A stretch of DNA of 64,000 nucleotides from Symbiodinium natans (taxonomy: Eukaryota > Sar > Dinophyceae > Suessiales > Symbiodiniaceae), in the NCBI GenBank assembly GCA_905221605.1, contig CAJNDS010002597.1, forward strand, positions 184,001 through 248,000, in the 5' to 3' direction. Each line of letters starts with the position of its first letter. Position 1 is the stretch's first letter. Made by a program: the position numbers and the translations under genes. The notes under the pieces were generated by a model. The model saw only the letters and a program-made list of their open reading frames with translations. It had not been told where the DNA came from and searched no databases. Below, piece by piece: positions 1 to 13,600 of the stretch.

Positions 1-56
1 AATCCCCTTAAAAGAACCCCCAAAAAAGGGAACCCCTATTGTGAGAAAGCCCCAAA
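1..56. repeat. Short intron-type repeat, copy cut by the window edge
   Basis: AATCCCCTTAAAAGAACCCC followed by AAAAAAGGGAACCCCTATT matches the 3' half of the family copies at 5965-6070 and 33462-33556. It lies in or next to a CCDC40 intron. Confidence 0.5.
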
Positions 57-2170
57 TAGCTCGAAGTTCCTGCAACTTGATAAGTCTGTGGCGCATGTGC
101 GGCGCATGGGGACCATGGCAGTGGGGGAACGGAGATTGGGAGAAAGCTTGACATGCGCCTCACTTTGCTCCTCGAGAGCCTTCTGCACATTTTGCAGCGC
201 TTCATCTCTCCGCTGCATCCCGACCAGGGAGGACCTGAAGAAGCTAAAGCTTTCCGCACTTTACCATGCCATGTGCTTCATCAGAACCTGGCCTCCACTG
301 CATCATAAGCTGCTTCCTTAGCACGCCAGCGGCTTTGACCATCAGGTTTGCACAGAACCGTCTTTCTGGCCCATCACTCCTCAACTCGCACGAGCGCCCT
401 TCAGGGTCCCTTATGAGAGCTTCCTTGAGCCCGGCCGCTTCTCAAACTCGATGGCCTCCATCTCTCGGCTCGCCTCCCGGAGAGTCGCCATGGCGGCCTC
501 CGTCTCCTGGCGACTTCGTCTTCAGAACCCTACTGTCTGGCATTCCTGTCGCACCCTTCTTACACACCGTTCAGAGGTGGCTTCCCCCCCCCCAAACCCT
601 CCTGGCGCTGCGCCGAGATCTGGGCATCCAGCAAGGCCTGTTCTCACAAGAGTGAGGGTTGAGGGTTTAGGGTTTAGGGCTCAGGGTTAAGGTTTAGGGT
701 TTCGGGGAGCTCACTTGCAGTCACTCGCAGTCGCCCTGACGCCATCACGAAGGGCCCGCTAAAGGCCTTCCGCTCGGTAAGCCGCTTGATGTCCTCGTTC
801 ATCGAGTCGATCAGCAGGTCCTGCTTGGACTTCATCTCCTCGATCTGCTTGATGTGGTCCTCCGTTCCAGGGCTTCTGAGATTCAAACAGATGATTAGGG
901 TTTAGGGTTTTGTTTAGGGTTTAGGGTTCAGGGTTCAGGGTTTAGGGTTTAGGGTTTAGGGTTCAGGGTTTAGGGTAGGCTCACGGTGCGAGGGGCCTCC
1001 GCCTTGTAGGTCGCTCGGCGGGTGACCTGGATCTCGGCCTTCATCTGCTCATTGTACTCCTGAACCTGCCGAACCGTGATGTTCAGCTGGTTCAGCTCGT
1101 CCTGCAGACAACTTCCGTGGACTTGGGACGGCCCTGGCAGAAGCCCTTGCAAACATTGCGTCGTGTACGTGACTCGCACTATGTAGGTGACTCGACATAT
1201 GGCTGTCCTGCGATTTGGCTAGCCTTCGCGTAGCCTCCTCCACCTCGACTTTCTTGCCTTCCCAGTCGGTGGTGATGTTCTTCAGCTTCTCATCGTCCTG
1301 GCATATCCCTGCAGCACCAGCTGAGCACCAACAAAGGGGACCAGCTACACTCCACTCTCCCGACTGCAAGCCTCGCAACCTACAGAACGACTGTGAACCG
1401 CCGGCCACCCTCCCAGCCATCTCCTCTAGGCGCTGTCCCTGGACCATGGCGTACCTACCGAGGGCGCAAGGATCCACGATAAGGCCCTATGATGCCCTAT
1501 GCCTAATGCAAAAAGGGGAGGGAACTTGTCATGGAGCTGCTCTAGTTGCAGCTGCAACTTGGCAAGCTGCTGCTGAGCTCCATAGAGAGTCACGCCTGGC
1601 AGCAGGAAATGCTGAAGGCTCAGGGTTTTGCAGGGGCGGTTGAACTTCCCGACCCTATGCTATCGCATGGTTAACCGCATGCAAGAATCCGTGCATCTCC
1701 AAACCACACCAACAACTTTGAGGCGTTATCTTGCCTATGTCTTCTCGGTGCTTCACAAGCTTCTTAAGCTCCTCCGCAGCCATCCATGCAGCCCAATTGA
1801 GCCAACGCCTACTGCTTTCGGCTTCATGTGGAGCGCGCTGCTTCCCCGCTCTCCTCCTGCTTTTCTCGAAGCTGAAGCGTGACCCGGTCATTATGACCAG
1901 TCAACTGCTTGCGCCAAGCTTCTTGGAGCCTTAAAGAAGGATGGGGTCTAAGAGGACAGAAGAGCACACTGCAGCTGCCCGAGCAGGCCCATCCGAGCGT
2001 GGGGCCGCTTGTATGCCGGATGATCGGCTTTCAGAAAGGGGAAGTCGCCCTGACGCATGGCACTGCATGACTGTGCGACCTGTGAAAGTTTTTGAGGCTG
2101 TGTTCCGCAAATTCTGCTGGCAGGTTGAGAGCAGCGCTTCGTCCGCGTCCTCTCCCTCATCCTGGCAAGC
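1..2170 (-). CDS. CCDC40: CCDC40 (FAP172)-like axonemal ruler protein, 3' part, multi-exon, runs off the left edge
   Basis: Coiled-coil protein that in other eukaryotes pairs with CCDC39 to form the 96-nm molecular ruler placing inner dynein arms and the dynein regulatory complex on axonemal doublets. Minus-strand exons, 5' to 3': about 1815-1945 (LQEAWRKQLTGHNDRVTLQL), 1725-1790 (AAEELKKLVKHREDIGK), 1510-1600 (LYGAQQQLAKLQLQLEQLHD), 1215-1300, 987-1110 (QEYNEQMKAEIQVTRRATYK), 772-860 (KQDLLIDSMNEDIKRLTER), about 602-637 (LLDAQISAQRQE), 432-505 (ETEAAMATLREASREMEAIE) and 160-240 (VGMQRRDEALQNVQKALEEQ). Joined across introns, these follow the conserved C-terminal half of CCDC40; VTRRATYKAE and GMQRRDEAL are the clearest signatures (family knowledge, no search run). 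One intron starts with GC directly after the KAE codons. A possible earlier exon lies near 2070-2170; the start codon was not found. Telomere-type tracts fill two introns. Confidence 0.75.
655..985. repeat. Interstitial TTTAGGG tracts in CCDC40 introns
   Basis: Two runs of TTTAGGG with GTTCAGGG variants (about 655-715 and 894-977) lie on either side of the exon at 772-860. They are intronic, so they are not a chromosome end. Confidence 0.9.
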
Positions 2171-3199
2171 GTGCTCTGTCCAGGCACATGAGATCGCCCG
2201 GCTTGCCTCATGTAGTTGGTATGTTGATGAACATAAAAACAAACCCAGCATCAGTGCCTGTGGGTCAGGGCTTGGTGGGTCAGCCATACTGCACCTGCTG
2301 TCTGGCGCACCCAAGGTAGCAACCCGCCATCACTGAGTCTCAAGTCCGCCACCAGCAAGTCTTCTCCTCCGCTCCCTTTGAGAGCTGGTCTGAAATGGCA
2401 GCAGCGTGGATCCAAAGAATGGCAGGCGGAAGCGAGCGAAGTCGAAAACGAGCCGCCGAGCAGAAATGCGCGTGCTTTGGGGCAGCTATAGTACGTAGGA
2501 ATGGCTAGCCAATCGGCTCTTCATGGACGGGTCGGTGCAGATACTTCGCACGCCACTTTCGTTCTCAGGCGCCATGGCTAGACACGATACACACCAATCG
2601 CAGCGGCAATCTTGCAGTTCCTGCAGAACATGCTGGCTCTGTACACAGGTCACCTTCCCTCCTGCAAACATGAACGCCGATATAAGGGTCCCCTCCTTTT
2701 GGGCTTAGCCTATGACGCGTCATCTCTGCAGAAGGCGTTGGACTGGTGGTCGTCATTAACATTTGACATACGTAGGACGTAGGGAGCATGCATCAAGCCA
2801 TGGGCGTGGCATGGTTCTTTGGGCCCACCTACTGCACGTGTGGTCCGATGTGTATAAAGCCATCCACGCCGCATGGGCAGGTGAAATGATACAAGGCGAC
2901 AGCATCTAGGGGCAGTGAGCTGCCGGACATGCACAGGAGGACGTGAGGAGTCCACCGAACTACGTTGTGCACAGCCAGTAAGCACACAAGATGCTGTAGT
3001 AACTGTAGTATGGGAGTCGCGGCATGTCGCGGCTCTGAGGGTACCAATTTGGAGTCCTGAAGGCAGGGTTCTTGAAGCAAAGGCTCTTATGAAAGTGTGT
3101 CAACCGACTGCGCACGCATGGGAGGTGAAAAATGTGCGAGCATGCCGAAGGACGTTCGGCTCTCCAAAAAGCTACTTCTTCAGTACTGCGCGTTCTGAG

Positions 3200-6100
3200 G
3201 CGCAGAGCACCACGGGCACTCCTCACAGTGCACCACTGCACGCAGCAGAGTGGATTGAAGCATCGGGTCGCGCTGACGAAGTCCGCAGAAGTCACAAGGC
3301 TCCTTGAACTGCTGCACCCAGATGTTCCAGTCATCGCGATTCGCGGCAACATGACACACCTGAACCATGGAAGCGAGCTTCCATGTTCAAGGCTCTGCAT
3401 CGCCGGAGCAACAAACTCAAGAACTAAACCCTAAACCCTAAACCCCAAACCAAGATAAGCCAACTGACTGTGCATTCCACTCGCGACTTCTTCTGGACCG
3501 GAAAGCCCGAGATCGCCTCAGTGGAAAGAAGCACCTTCTACGCTTCCCTTCGGAAAGCAATGTTTGGGGGTTTACGAACATAAGGGCCCCCTACTAAAGT
3601 CCCCCTAACAGTAGCATTCCCTTATAACCTCATAATAAGGACCCGAATAAGGTACCCCGAACTTCGGAAACCCCCATTGTTCTCAGGTCGGCACACAAGG
3701 CTCGCTGAGCGTGCTGCAGTTCCTCGGGTTTGCAGCTTCCCAAGCCTGCCCTATCGTCCCTCTCGGACTTCATGTGAGTCAACATGATTGACTCCGTGCA
3801 TTCACGCAGTCTTGCGAAGGAGGTGCGGGCACATGAGCGTTCCAGTATAGATCTGCGCCGCACACCTGAATCCATGGCTGGAATTCGGAAAGGATAGGAA
3901 AAGGTTGAACATGCGGGCACCGCGTCATGTGCTTACTCAAGCGTGCAGGCAGCACTTGTCGCACTGACGCAGGTCCATCTTCTGCTGGACATTCTGGTCC
4001 ATAGACCATCCCAAAACCCAGTCGCGGATTTCCTCGACCTCTGAAACAACGCAAGGCCCCTAAGGCCATTGCATGGTACACATGGGGACATCATGGCCGC
4101 TTCTCCGCTGCCTTGTCGTTGGAGATGTGCGCCTGCTCCGGAAGGTCCAGATCCTCAGGCGAAGAGCACTGATGCAGACTGGCGAGTGGCACAGGCGAGT
4201 GCGGCAGCTTTGTCCCAAGGTATGGGCATACGGCGAAGGAATATCGGTATCCATGAAGTCAGTGTTGTCAATCGCAGCGTTGTCCGGATCTTCGATTGCA
4301 TCTGCAATGTCCAGGAAGCGGTTGAGGAAGAAGAAGGACATGTTGATCATGCCTGAAGGAAGAGAACATGACATCCAAGGCAACTTAGCAGGCACGCAGT
4401 AGTTGAATTGACGAGCTCTCTTGCCTGCATTTTTGCAGTCAAGACCGGCATCATAGAATGCCAGATCCACTGGGAACTCTGCACAGTAACCTGAGCCACT
4501 CCATCGTTGGAGTCAGGAAGGGCATGGATGCCAACAGTTGAAGAAAGGAGGCAAGTTGAAGAGATGCTCCACAAACACACTCCACAACCTACACATGTCC
4601 CAAAAAACTGCTACAGTATCGAAGGCTAGGGCTATGACTGGTACTTGTACTCATACTCACACTAATACTTGAAAGACTCATACTCTCACCTCCACAAATA
4701 CGAAAATACTCATACTCATACTCATACTCATACTCATACTCATACTCATACTCATACTCATACTCATACTACTACTAAAAACAGTACTAAATATCTAGCA
4801 ATTGCAGAAGCACTCATCTACCCTCGGCCCCCGGCGGCAGAGCGCAACGCTGACCTTCGCCACAACCTCTGGGGCCATGTTCCTCTCTCGTAACCTCCCA
4901 ATGATGGTTGGGCCGAATCGATGTAGGGACTGTATAAGGTATACACAGGGGGTTCCAAAGGGGTATATGAAGTAGGGTTTACATTTCTTGTACTGCGGAC
5001 TCGAGGTCGTGAATCATATCAAGGTCCAAAAGGACACCCAAGGTATACACTCAGCCAATACTAAAAAGGAACCTTATTTAAATAGAAATATAAACCCTGC
5101 TTCATATAGGGGCTTCTAGGGATGATTTCTGAGGCTTCACGGCAAGTGAAGCCTCTCCCGCACCGTCTGCAGGTGCGCAGTCAGGAGAGCCTGCAGGCTT
5201 GCACGAAGCACTCTTGGCCACTCCAGTGTGCTGAAGTCCTGCGAGCCATGGCCTTGAGGAACTCTGCCTGAGGCCGGCGATCTTCTGAGAGCATCTTCGG
5301 AGTTGGCGGCGCTGGCGCAGGCAACGGGAGGCAAACAACAAACCCTTCGCTGAGACAGGTCGGGTGAGATGGAAACCGAAGATGAGGAAAGGTCGCAAGC
5401 GTACTGCATGAAGACCCCAAGGCTCTGATGGCTCTTAACCCCAACCCCTCCAAAGTCGGATATTTGGTAACTATGTTGTCGGGGGCTGCGATGGGCCGCG
5501 TGTTGTTCGGAGAAGTCATGTTTGCTGGTGGCGCAGATTTTGGGATGCGCGTGCATAACCCAGGCATCTCTCCACTGTGGTGCAAGAGCCGACGGCACCT
5601 CCCAGTGTGCCGGGCGGCGTCATGACGCGCAGCAGCATTTCCCGCACCAGCGGTGGCCCTCCGGCATCAGCGCACGACCTGCAGCGGCCCGCCGCCAACA
5701 AATGGCCAGATGGGCACAGGGCCAAAGGGAAGGCGAACCCAGCGTGCAGACGGACGGAAGCTGGGCCGGAGGCAGCAGGTCGGTGTGAATGAGCTGCAGA
5801 CCAGGGAGTCGTGAACCCGACAACACTTCAGCAGCACTACAAAAAGAACTCATTGAGTGACTCCCTGTGGAACCTTGTAGAGAGGGAAGTTGGTCTGCTC
5901 AGGCGGAGGCCCGTACCGGACCAGCATCTGCGCAGCCTTCACAAGCTGCACCCATCTTTGGCATGGGTATTTCCCCCAAGGGGGTGCCCTTGATATACCC
6001 CCAAAATAGTAGAATCCTTATTACAGGAACCCCCCAAAAGGGTACCCCATGGTACCCCTATGTTCGGAAACACGTCCCAGGGCTGCCTGAAGGATCTCCT

Positions 6101-9100
6101 GCTTGTTGGCCAAGACCCTGCAGTACTGCACCTGGAGAGCACATGCAACATTCTCCAAGCACCCCACTCTGAGTGGTCTCTACACCTATGGCACTATGAT
6201 GCAGGTTGTATGATGCTCTGCTGGACGAAGTCTGACTAAGCATGCCGGGAGGACGAGGTAGTGAGGAAGCATCTTCGGGCTGTGCTTCTCGGCCAGTGCC
6301 AGGCACTTGGTCCAATCTCCGTTGCGGGCATACATGTCCAGCCTTGGCGTATTCTACGAAGTCACCACAGCCGAGTTTTCAGGATTTTTCAGGTCACTTC
6401 TCCGAGCAACAGGCGCACTGTCCACGTCTCCGGTGCGACGGATGAGCTCATCACCATCTCCTCACGCTTGGGCGTCGAGAAATGCAGACAAGTCAGGGTC
6501 ACAGATCTGGCACGAACTGAGACACTGAGACCGCCGCCCTTGCCAACCAAGTCTGTTTTGTACCTGCCGTTTGCTACCATCTTTCCTAGCACACTCCACA
6601 GTCCTGCAAACGGCATTTCGGCACCTATCTTCCACCACGCGGACCATGTCCGGGCAGTGCTGCTGCGCGAGCTGCCGCGCTTTGTCCCACACCTGGCACA
6701 CGACGGCATGCACAGGAGGCGCGCCGGCCTTCGGGGCTTCCAGGGAATGCCAGGGAACCTCGCCGGCGATGTAGCAATTGACCGCTTCACGGAAAGCGTC
6801 GATGCTTTCGTACAGCTCCGCGGCCGCCTCTTCAGGGCAGCTCACTCAAGCTCAGCTCCTTCAATTAAAAGGACCCTTTGCCTCAAACCGCTGGATGAGC
6901 TTCAACCTCTTGGAGACGATCGCCACGATATCGGTGTAGCGCTCCTGTCTCACGCCCTCAACCCCAAATCCCAGACCGGAGACCCATCGAGAGCGGCATT
7001 CCTGGGCGTGCTTCATGGACAGGCGCACCGCGTTCTCCCAGACCTGACACGTGAGAAATTGCAGGGATGAGCTGAAGTCCTGATCTCCCAAAGGAACCCT
7101 GAACCCTGGAGAAGCCTCATGGGGACCCCTTAACTAAGGAACGTATCTTAATGCCGGAGCATTCTGTACATTTCTGGACATTTCATACCGCTGCAGGCTT
7201 CGAGTGCCACGAAGTGAAGGCGCATTCTTCCTGCCCAGGAAAGGCTCAACAAGGCCTCCTCCAGGCGATCCGGCTCCGAGGAGGCCGTCTCGTTCACCTC
7301 GGGGGGGGCGCTTGGTTTGGGTGAGTCTGGAGCGCGATGGGGCGTCAAAGGCTTGCAAGGGGCTTTGAGTTTTTGGCTGAGAAGCTCCAAGGGCGTAGAC
7401 GACTGCCCTCATGTCCCTCAACGAACTCCAAATGCTGGACCCCTCAAGGCTCCGGCTGAAAGGTATGCGTCAATGGCACGCGAGTAGTTGCCGGTCTCCT
7501 CGTCGGCACGTGGGGTGGTGATGGTGTAAACGAGCAACAAAATACCCTATCCCATAGGGTTTGGGGTTTAGGGTCGTAGGGCTTTGGGAGCCCTAAACAC
7601 CGGGCCCTAGATCAAACAAGCCCCACATGCCCCTAAACACTCACGAAGCGTCAGGCTCCAAAGAGAATAAGAAAGAAGCTCCAGTTGAGGCCCTTTGAAA
7701 GCCCAGATTAAAAGTGAGGCTTAGGGTTTAGGTTCAGGGTGTGGGGCTTGGGGTTCGGGGTTCGGGGTTTGGGGTTTGGGGTGTGGGATTTGGGGTTTGG
7801 GGCTACCGACCTCGTAGATCTTCGCAGCATCTAGGATCTCGTCCAAGCTCTGCGGTGCACCTTGACAAAAAGGACCAGGATTCGGTGCATTGAGTTCTGC
7901 GAGCCTATTCTCATGCGGAGACTAGAAGGGTTCCCAGCACGCGGCCATTGAATGGAGAACCCTACTTCTTGAGGTTTAGGGTGTAGGGCTTAGGCCCGGC
8001 AAAGGTGTCATCAAGTCTTAAGCCAAGACGACCACACAACTTAACGACCATGATGGTGATCATGATCCTGGCTGTCAGGTCCCCCCCAAACCCTAGACCC
8101 TGAACCCTAAACCCTGAACCCTAAACCCTAAACCCTAACACCGTGGACAACAAGACCATGCCTTCGCTTCTGTTCTTGCTTCCTGCCTTCATCTACCCGG
8201 CTTGTTGCTTAGGGATGCCATGAGAACATCGCTGAGGATTCCCTGGCTGGTCAGGCTATGAAACGTGAATACCCTCTCTTCATGACGGTTTTCAAGTGCT
8301 GTGGCTTTGCTCCATGGCTGTGGGAACTGTTTTCTACTAAGAGTCGTTAGGGTTTAGGGTTTAGGGTTTTTGCCCTGCTTACGGCCCACACTTTACTGCT
8401 ACTGCCTGGAGCAGCAGCGCCGTCGCCATAGGAGTCGACCACATCACCCAACATCTGCGGGCAGTGCTTCTTGCAGACCTTTGGCACAATCGGACTTGTG
8501 CCAGGCTTCAGCACCCCTCATGCGATCAGGTTTCAGGCTTTGGCAGCTCTAAAGCCCTCTCGAGTGTATCTGAGTCAACCACCCTCACGGCTTCGTTCAC
8601 CATGCGCTTGGAGGAATAGGCCTCCATGGCCACATAATGCCACATTGCCACATGGGGGGATGTTCTACGTAAGTATCCCTTCTGGGGGCCTTCTTGTCAC
8701 GTCACCGCAAAAACAGAAACGCAAACGGGGATTGACCCAAGCTCGTATACACCCGATAGTTCAGGGCACTGCAATAAAGGTCCTTAAGAAGAGCTCGGAA
8801 CCCAGTAAAAGTCAAATTGCTGGCCTTCACCGCCAACTCCGGCTTGCCAGCCTGGATGAAGAGATTCTCGGCAGCCTCGGGTTTGGGGTTCAGAATGGTC
8901 CAGGGCCTCAGGGCTTTGGGGCGTTTAGGAGTTTTTTGGGGGGTTGCCGGGCAGCTTGAGGGTTGTCGGGGCTTAAGTTTGGGGGGGGATGAAGGAGTGG
9001 GCTTAGGGGCTCTTGGTGGTTTCCCATCTCCCCTTTTGCCCGCGCCCTCTGCTCCTGCATGTTGTTCTGGTCGACGAGGTCCTTGGCATGGTGGACCATC

Positions 9101-10651
9101 ACGTCCTTGATGCTCTCGCGCTCGTATGCCTGCAGGGCACACGGAGGGGAGGTGCCGGCCTTCGGATGAGGAAGCTGGACCACTAAACCCACCTCTGCCA
9201 CCCGCATGGCAGAGACCCAATCGCGCCCGTGCACATACCTGAATGGTGCTGCTTGCAAAATGCAGGAACTAAAACGGAAGTGAGGAGGGCGATTGCTAAG
9301 TGACGCGTCGCAACAACGCCCAGCTGCATGTCGATGGCTTCCTTGGGCTTGTTTGCCTTGATGAACTCCTCCTCCGCCAACTTAAACCTCAACAGTCGCT
9401 AGATGTGGGGGGCTTCCGAGATTAGGGGGTACCTTCTTGGGGTCCATATTATGAGGGAAGCGTAGTATTTGGGGGTCTATATGAGGGGTCCCTTATTTCG
9501 TAAACTCCCATGATCTCCCCTGACAGCTCTCAAGAGAGCCAAGAGAATTCAAGGCCAGGGCTGCTCGTCATCCTCCAGGGCCAGCGCCTCTTTGGAACCC
9601 CGACAGGGGCGCCACCCCGGAAACAGCTTTTTCCCCGTTTTTAGGGCTTCGGGTTGGGATGTTCCCCCTTATGCTAACAATCCTTACTAGGGAACAAAAA
9701 GGGATTATCGCCATAATCCCTACTGAGTATTATAATCGGGGTACTAGAATCATGATAATCCCTGTTTTCAAGCTCTGAGCTTTTCCTGGATGCTTCCACG
9801 GGCCTTCTTGAGGTGGATGTCGGGGAGCTTGTGCTTGGCTGAGTGGTTCGCCAGCTCGAAGGCATGCTGGAAGTTGCTGTGCTCCACTGCATAGTCAATG
9901 GCCTCAAGAGAAATGTGAGCGTAAGGCGTAAGGTGCAAAAGCCACGCCGGCCCAACTAGGCTAAAGGAGCAAGGAGAGATCTGGGTACTTCACCCAAATA
10001 GGGGTACCCTTAATATACCCTAAATAGTATAATACTGATTATGGGAATCCAAAAAAGGCTCGGAACCCCTATTTGAGGAGGCCGCAATCTCGATCAGGCC
10101 GTGCTTGGCCAGCAGCTGTGCCCCGGCCTTAGGGCATCGTGCAATCTCAGGACGGCCCCCCCCCCCCTCCCTCGCCCCCCATGCGTGAAGCACATCACGC
10201 TTTGCTTACCCTTATGCCCCCGTTGCCTCAGCTCCATGTTCCTTGAAGGTTGCCTGGCATGTCGCGACATGAGTCTTGCTTCCTGGTCGCATTAGGCGCA
10301 CTTTCGACTTGCTAGAGAGGCAGAATGAGAATAAGATGGAACAAGACAGGCTTGGGTGGCGTGAGCTTGTGCCAAGACCACCTTCTCGAAGGACTGCTTG
10401 CCGCCGTGCATCTGGCGGACGAAGCGGCTACGGCATGCTGAGGCAGAGAAGGCTAAGGCCGAGTTCTGAGTCTCCTAGATTGGTTGGGAGTGATGGAAGC
10501 TGCGGCCTTGGCAACGCGCTTGGCATCTTCCCACTTCTCGAGCTGACGATACATGGACATGGCGCTGGTCCACATCTTCGCCTCAAGGTTCTGACTCAAA
10601 GTCGCTCGGGGCTCAGCGCTTGAGAGAACCCAAACCGAGAGGAACAGGGCC

Positions 10652-10682
<31 letters not shown>

Positions 10683-13600
10683 GAGAGAGAGACACAGAAA
10701 GCACAGAGAGGGAGCCAGCCACAGCCAGCAAGCCAGCACCCCGAGCTTGGCAGGGTGGAATGGCGAGGAAGGCTCAACAGGCTCTCAGCTCGAAGCCCCT
10801 GGCGCCTCAACATAGTAGTGCTCAGCCTTCTTGAGGTTGCCCTTCATCTCGTACTGCTCCGCAATGTGCTTGTAGGTGTCATTCAGGAGCTCCTGAGGAT
10901 GTTTCGTGGTCTTTACGCAGCTCCACCTACCAGAAGCATGTTCCAGCGGAGGCAAGAAGTCCTTGCGGTATTTGGATACCAAGCGCAGCATCTGCTCATA
11001 CTCTTCGCGCTTCTTATACCTCGGTTACCAACGAGACCCTATGCCTCCGGCCTAGGGTGTGCCAGATGCAGCCACACAGGCTTCGCAATGAAATGTGGCT
11101 CTGAGATCGTCTCATGTTGATCGCCAGATCAAACTCATTGACGGCCAAGTACATTTGCTCGGCCTTACAAGCTGAAACTCATCTGCACGATCGCATGCAA
11201 TGGCCCCGCTCTACGTCACTTCCCCAACCTCGTTGAGCTTGACCGATTGCTCCAGGCCCTGGCACACGACGACTCTCCATGAATAGGGAAGCTTGCTTCC
11301 CAGTGTCTGCATGTTTTTGCGTTTTTTGCTTCTTGTTTCGGCCCAGAGCCTGCGCCAGCGCGATGTAGAGCTCCGTCCTCTCTGCGGGGGAGAGGTGTGC
11401 TTTGGCAACACGGTGAGCTTTCTCGTACCTGCCCAGCAAGGAAACACCATGAAACACCCTAGTAACTAGGAGAACGCCAAATACTTCGAGAGCAGCTGCG
11501 GTGCGCACTGCGCATGATCGACATACATCTGGACCTTGGCAGCAAAAGGTTTCTCGGTGACGCTGCAGGTCGAGGCAAGTCGAGCTAGGTCGAGCTTCAG
11601 TACATCGCAGACTTTGAGGAACTCAGGAGCTTGAGAGCTTCACTCGTTTCATTCCCTCTTTCACAATGGCGTGACCTGTCGAAACCCAAGTCGTGGAGTC
11701 GGCGCCGAGAGCGCGGCAGCCCGCTGTGGTCGGCCGGACTTGATGAAAGCTCGCTCTGCTTGCTCGAACCTTAGGATATCTCGGGGCGGCAGAGGGACTG
11801 ACTCAGTCGCTGCAAGGAGTCCAGAGCTATTCCAGAGATCTGCGGATCCGACTGGCGGGAGTGCGCATAATGCGTGGCCAACTTCTCGTAAAACGGCAGG
11901 GCAAAGCTCTGATCGGCACCCATTGAAGCCTTTGCATCACGTCTGTGGCACAGCCAACATGTTTCAATTGGTCAAAGATGCATCAGCGCAGGCGACGGGA
12001 CCTGATCCAACAACGTCTCGGCTTTGTGCCACTGCCGTGCGGTCCTCGGTCATGCGGTCGGTTGCTCTCTGAGGTGCCCCGTTTGTTACTTGAAGTACAA
12101 AAAGGAGCCACACAAAGAAGAGATCTAAAGAAGCCATGGCGATTGCGGAGCGACCCGACCATGAATCGGCTGTCTTACAGTGTCTTACAGGCTCCACCCT
12201 GCAAAATCCGGGTGCCCGGCATGGCCGCATCGATGGCCTTCGTGGCTGAGCCAGCCTGAGGAGAACGGGGACAATGCCTAAAGGCCTGACACCCATTTTG
12301 CGGCATTCCACCCCCAGAATCCCGGGAAGCCCTAAGTGGTCCTAAATCGGAACACTGCGCTGTGCCGGCTGCGCAGCATGTGCCGGTTTCCATAAGTGCC
12401 AGGCCTCAATGTAGTGATTGATCGCTGCGTCCACCTTGTGCATCATGTTGCTGCAGTGGGTTGCATGGGGCTTCGATGACTTTGCTGACCCTCAGGAATG
12501 ACGGGAAAGACACCAGTAAGCAACGCCTGCCGCTGCGAGACCAACCAGTCGCCCCACTCCTCCTCCAGAGCAACCTGAGCGTCAAAACCAGCAACTGCAT
12601 GACCCTGCTGCTCTTGCGGCTCGCTTGCGACACTTCCTCGTAAACAACACAAACCCCTACCATCCTAACACGAAACGATCAAAAGGAGTGGGGCGTGGAA
12701 AGCTGTAAAACCAAAGTGTGGGACAGCAAGCCCTTGACCACACGGTCACGTGGAAGGTAAGGCCGTTTACCGGAAAAGAAGCGTGGGACAGCTGTGGGGC
12801 TAGAGGAACAAGCCATAAAGCCGTTGGAATCCCTAAAAATCGTGTGGGCGCCTAAAGAAGTTTGTGACAGTGGCAAGCACAACACGCTCGCAGAGAGGCA
12901 CGGGTAAGAAGCCTCAATCCCAGAACTCAGGAAGTCGGGGAGTGGCTAGCGCGTCTTGGGTCTCGAGGCATCCCTTGAGATGATGGACTCAAGAAGAGAG
13001 CATCTATGAGGGACGTCTGGCAAAATGGCGGCACAAGCGCGCAAGCAATCTGGAAACCCGAAATGCAAGTGGTATGAGCCAGGCACCACCAGGCCAGGCT
13101 GAGAGTGCTTGGCCAGCTCGATGGCCTGACACCGAGATCTGCAGAAGAGATTCGGATTCGAACAAGACAACACCAAAAAGACACCACAAAGAAACAAACT
13201 GATGTGCGCTGATTCGCTTGCAGAGGTAGGATGAGGTAGGGATTGGGGCCTGTCTGTAGGCGTGCCCACGGCGGTACGCGTCCATGGCCGGCTGAATGAG
13301 ACCCATGCGCTCGTAGAGGCCGCCCGCACGGTCGTGCATGCCACTGGCCTTGTCGGTGGGCTATCGGAGCAACTTTGACCTTCCAAAAACTCGCTGAGCC
13401 GGTGAACCTGCAGACCCGCGACGATCTTTTGCAAAAGCTCCTGGAAAAACGGAAAGTGTCAGGTGCACCAACAAACTAGCACCATCAAAAGCAGCAGACA
13501 CAATTATCGCGGCGGCGTTTTCCCGCCCCCTAAGCCGACGCAACTCTGGCTAGAATGCTAAAAAGACCCAGTCCTGGGAGTAGTTGGCGTTGTGTCGCTG

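Noticed and set aside
655-985. TTTAGGG runs as a chromosome end
   Set aside because: They are short, variant-rich, occur in both orientations and sit between exons of CCDC40, IFT172 and kinesin-13.
4669-4893. Plus-strand frame with a long His-Thr repeat
   Set aside because: It is a translation of the ACTCAT microsatellite inside an IFT172 intron.
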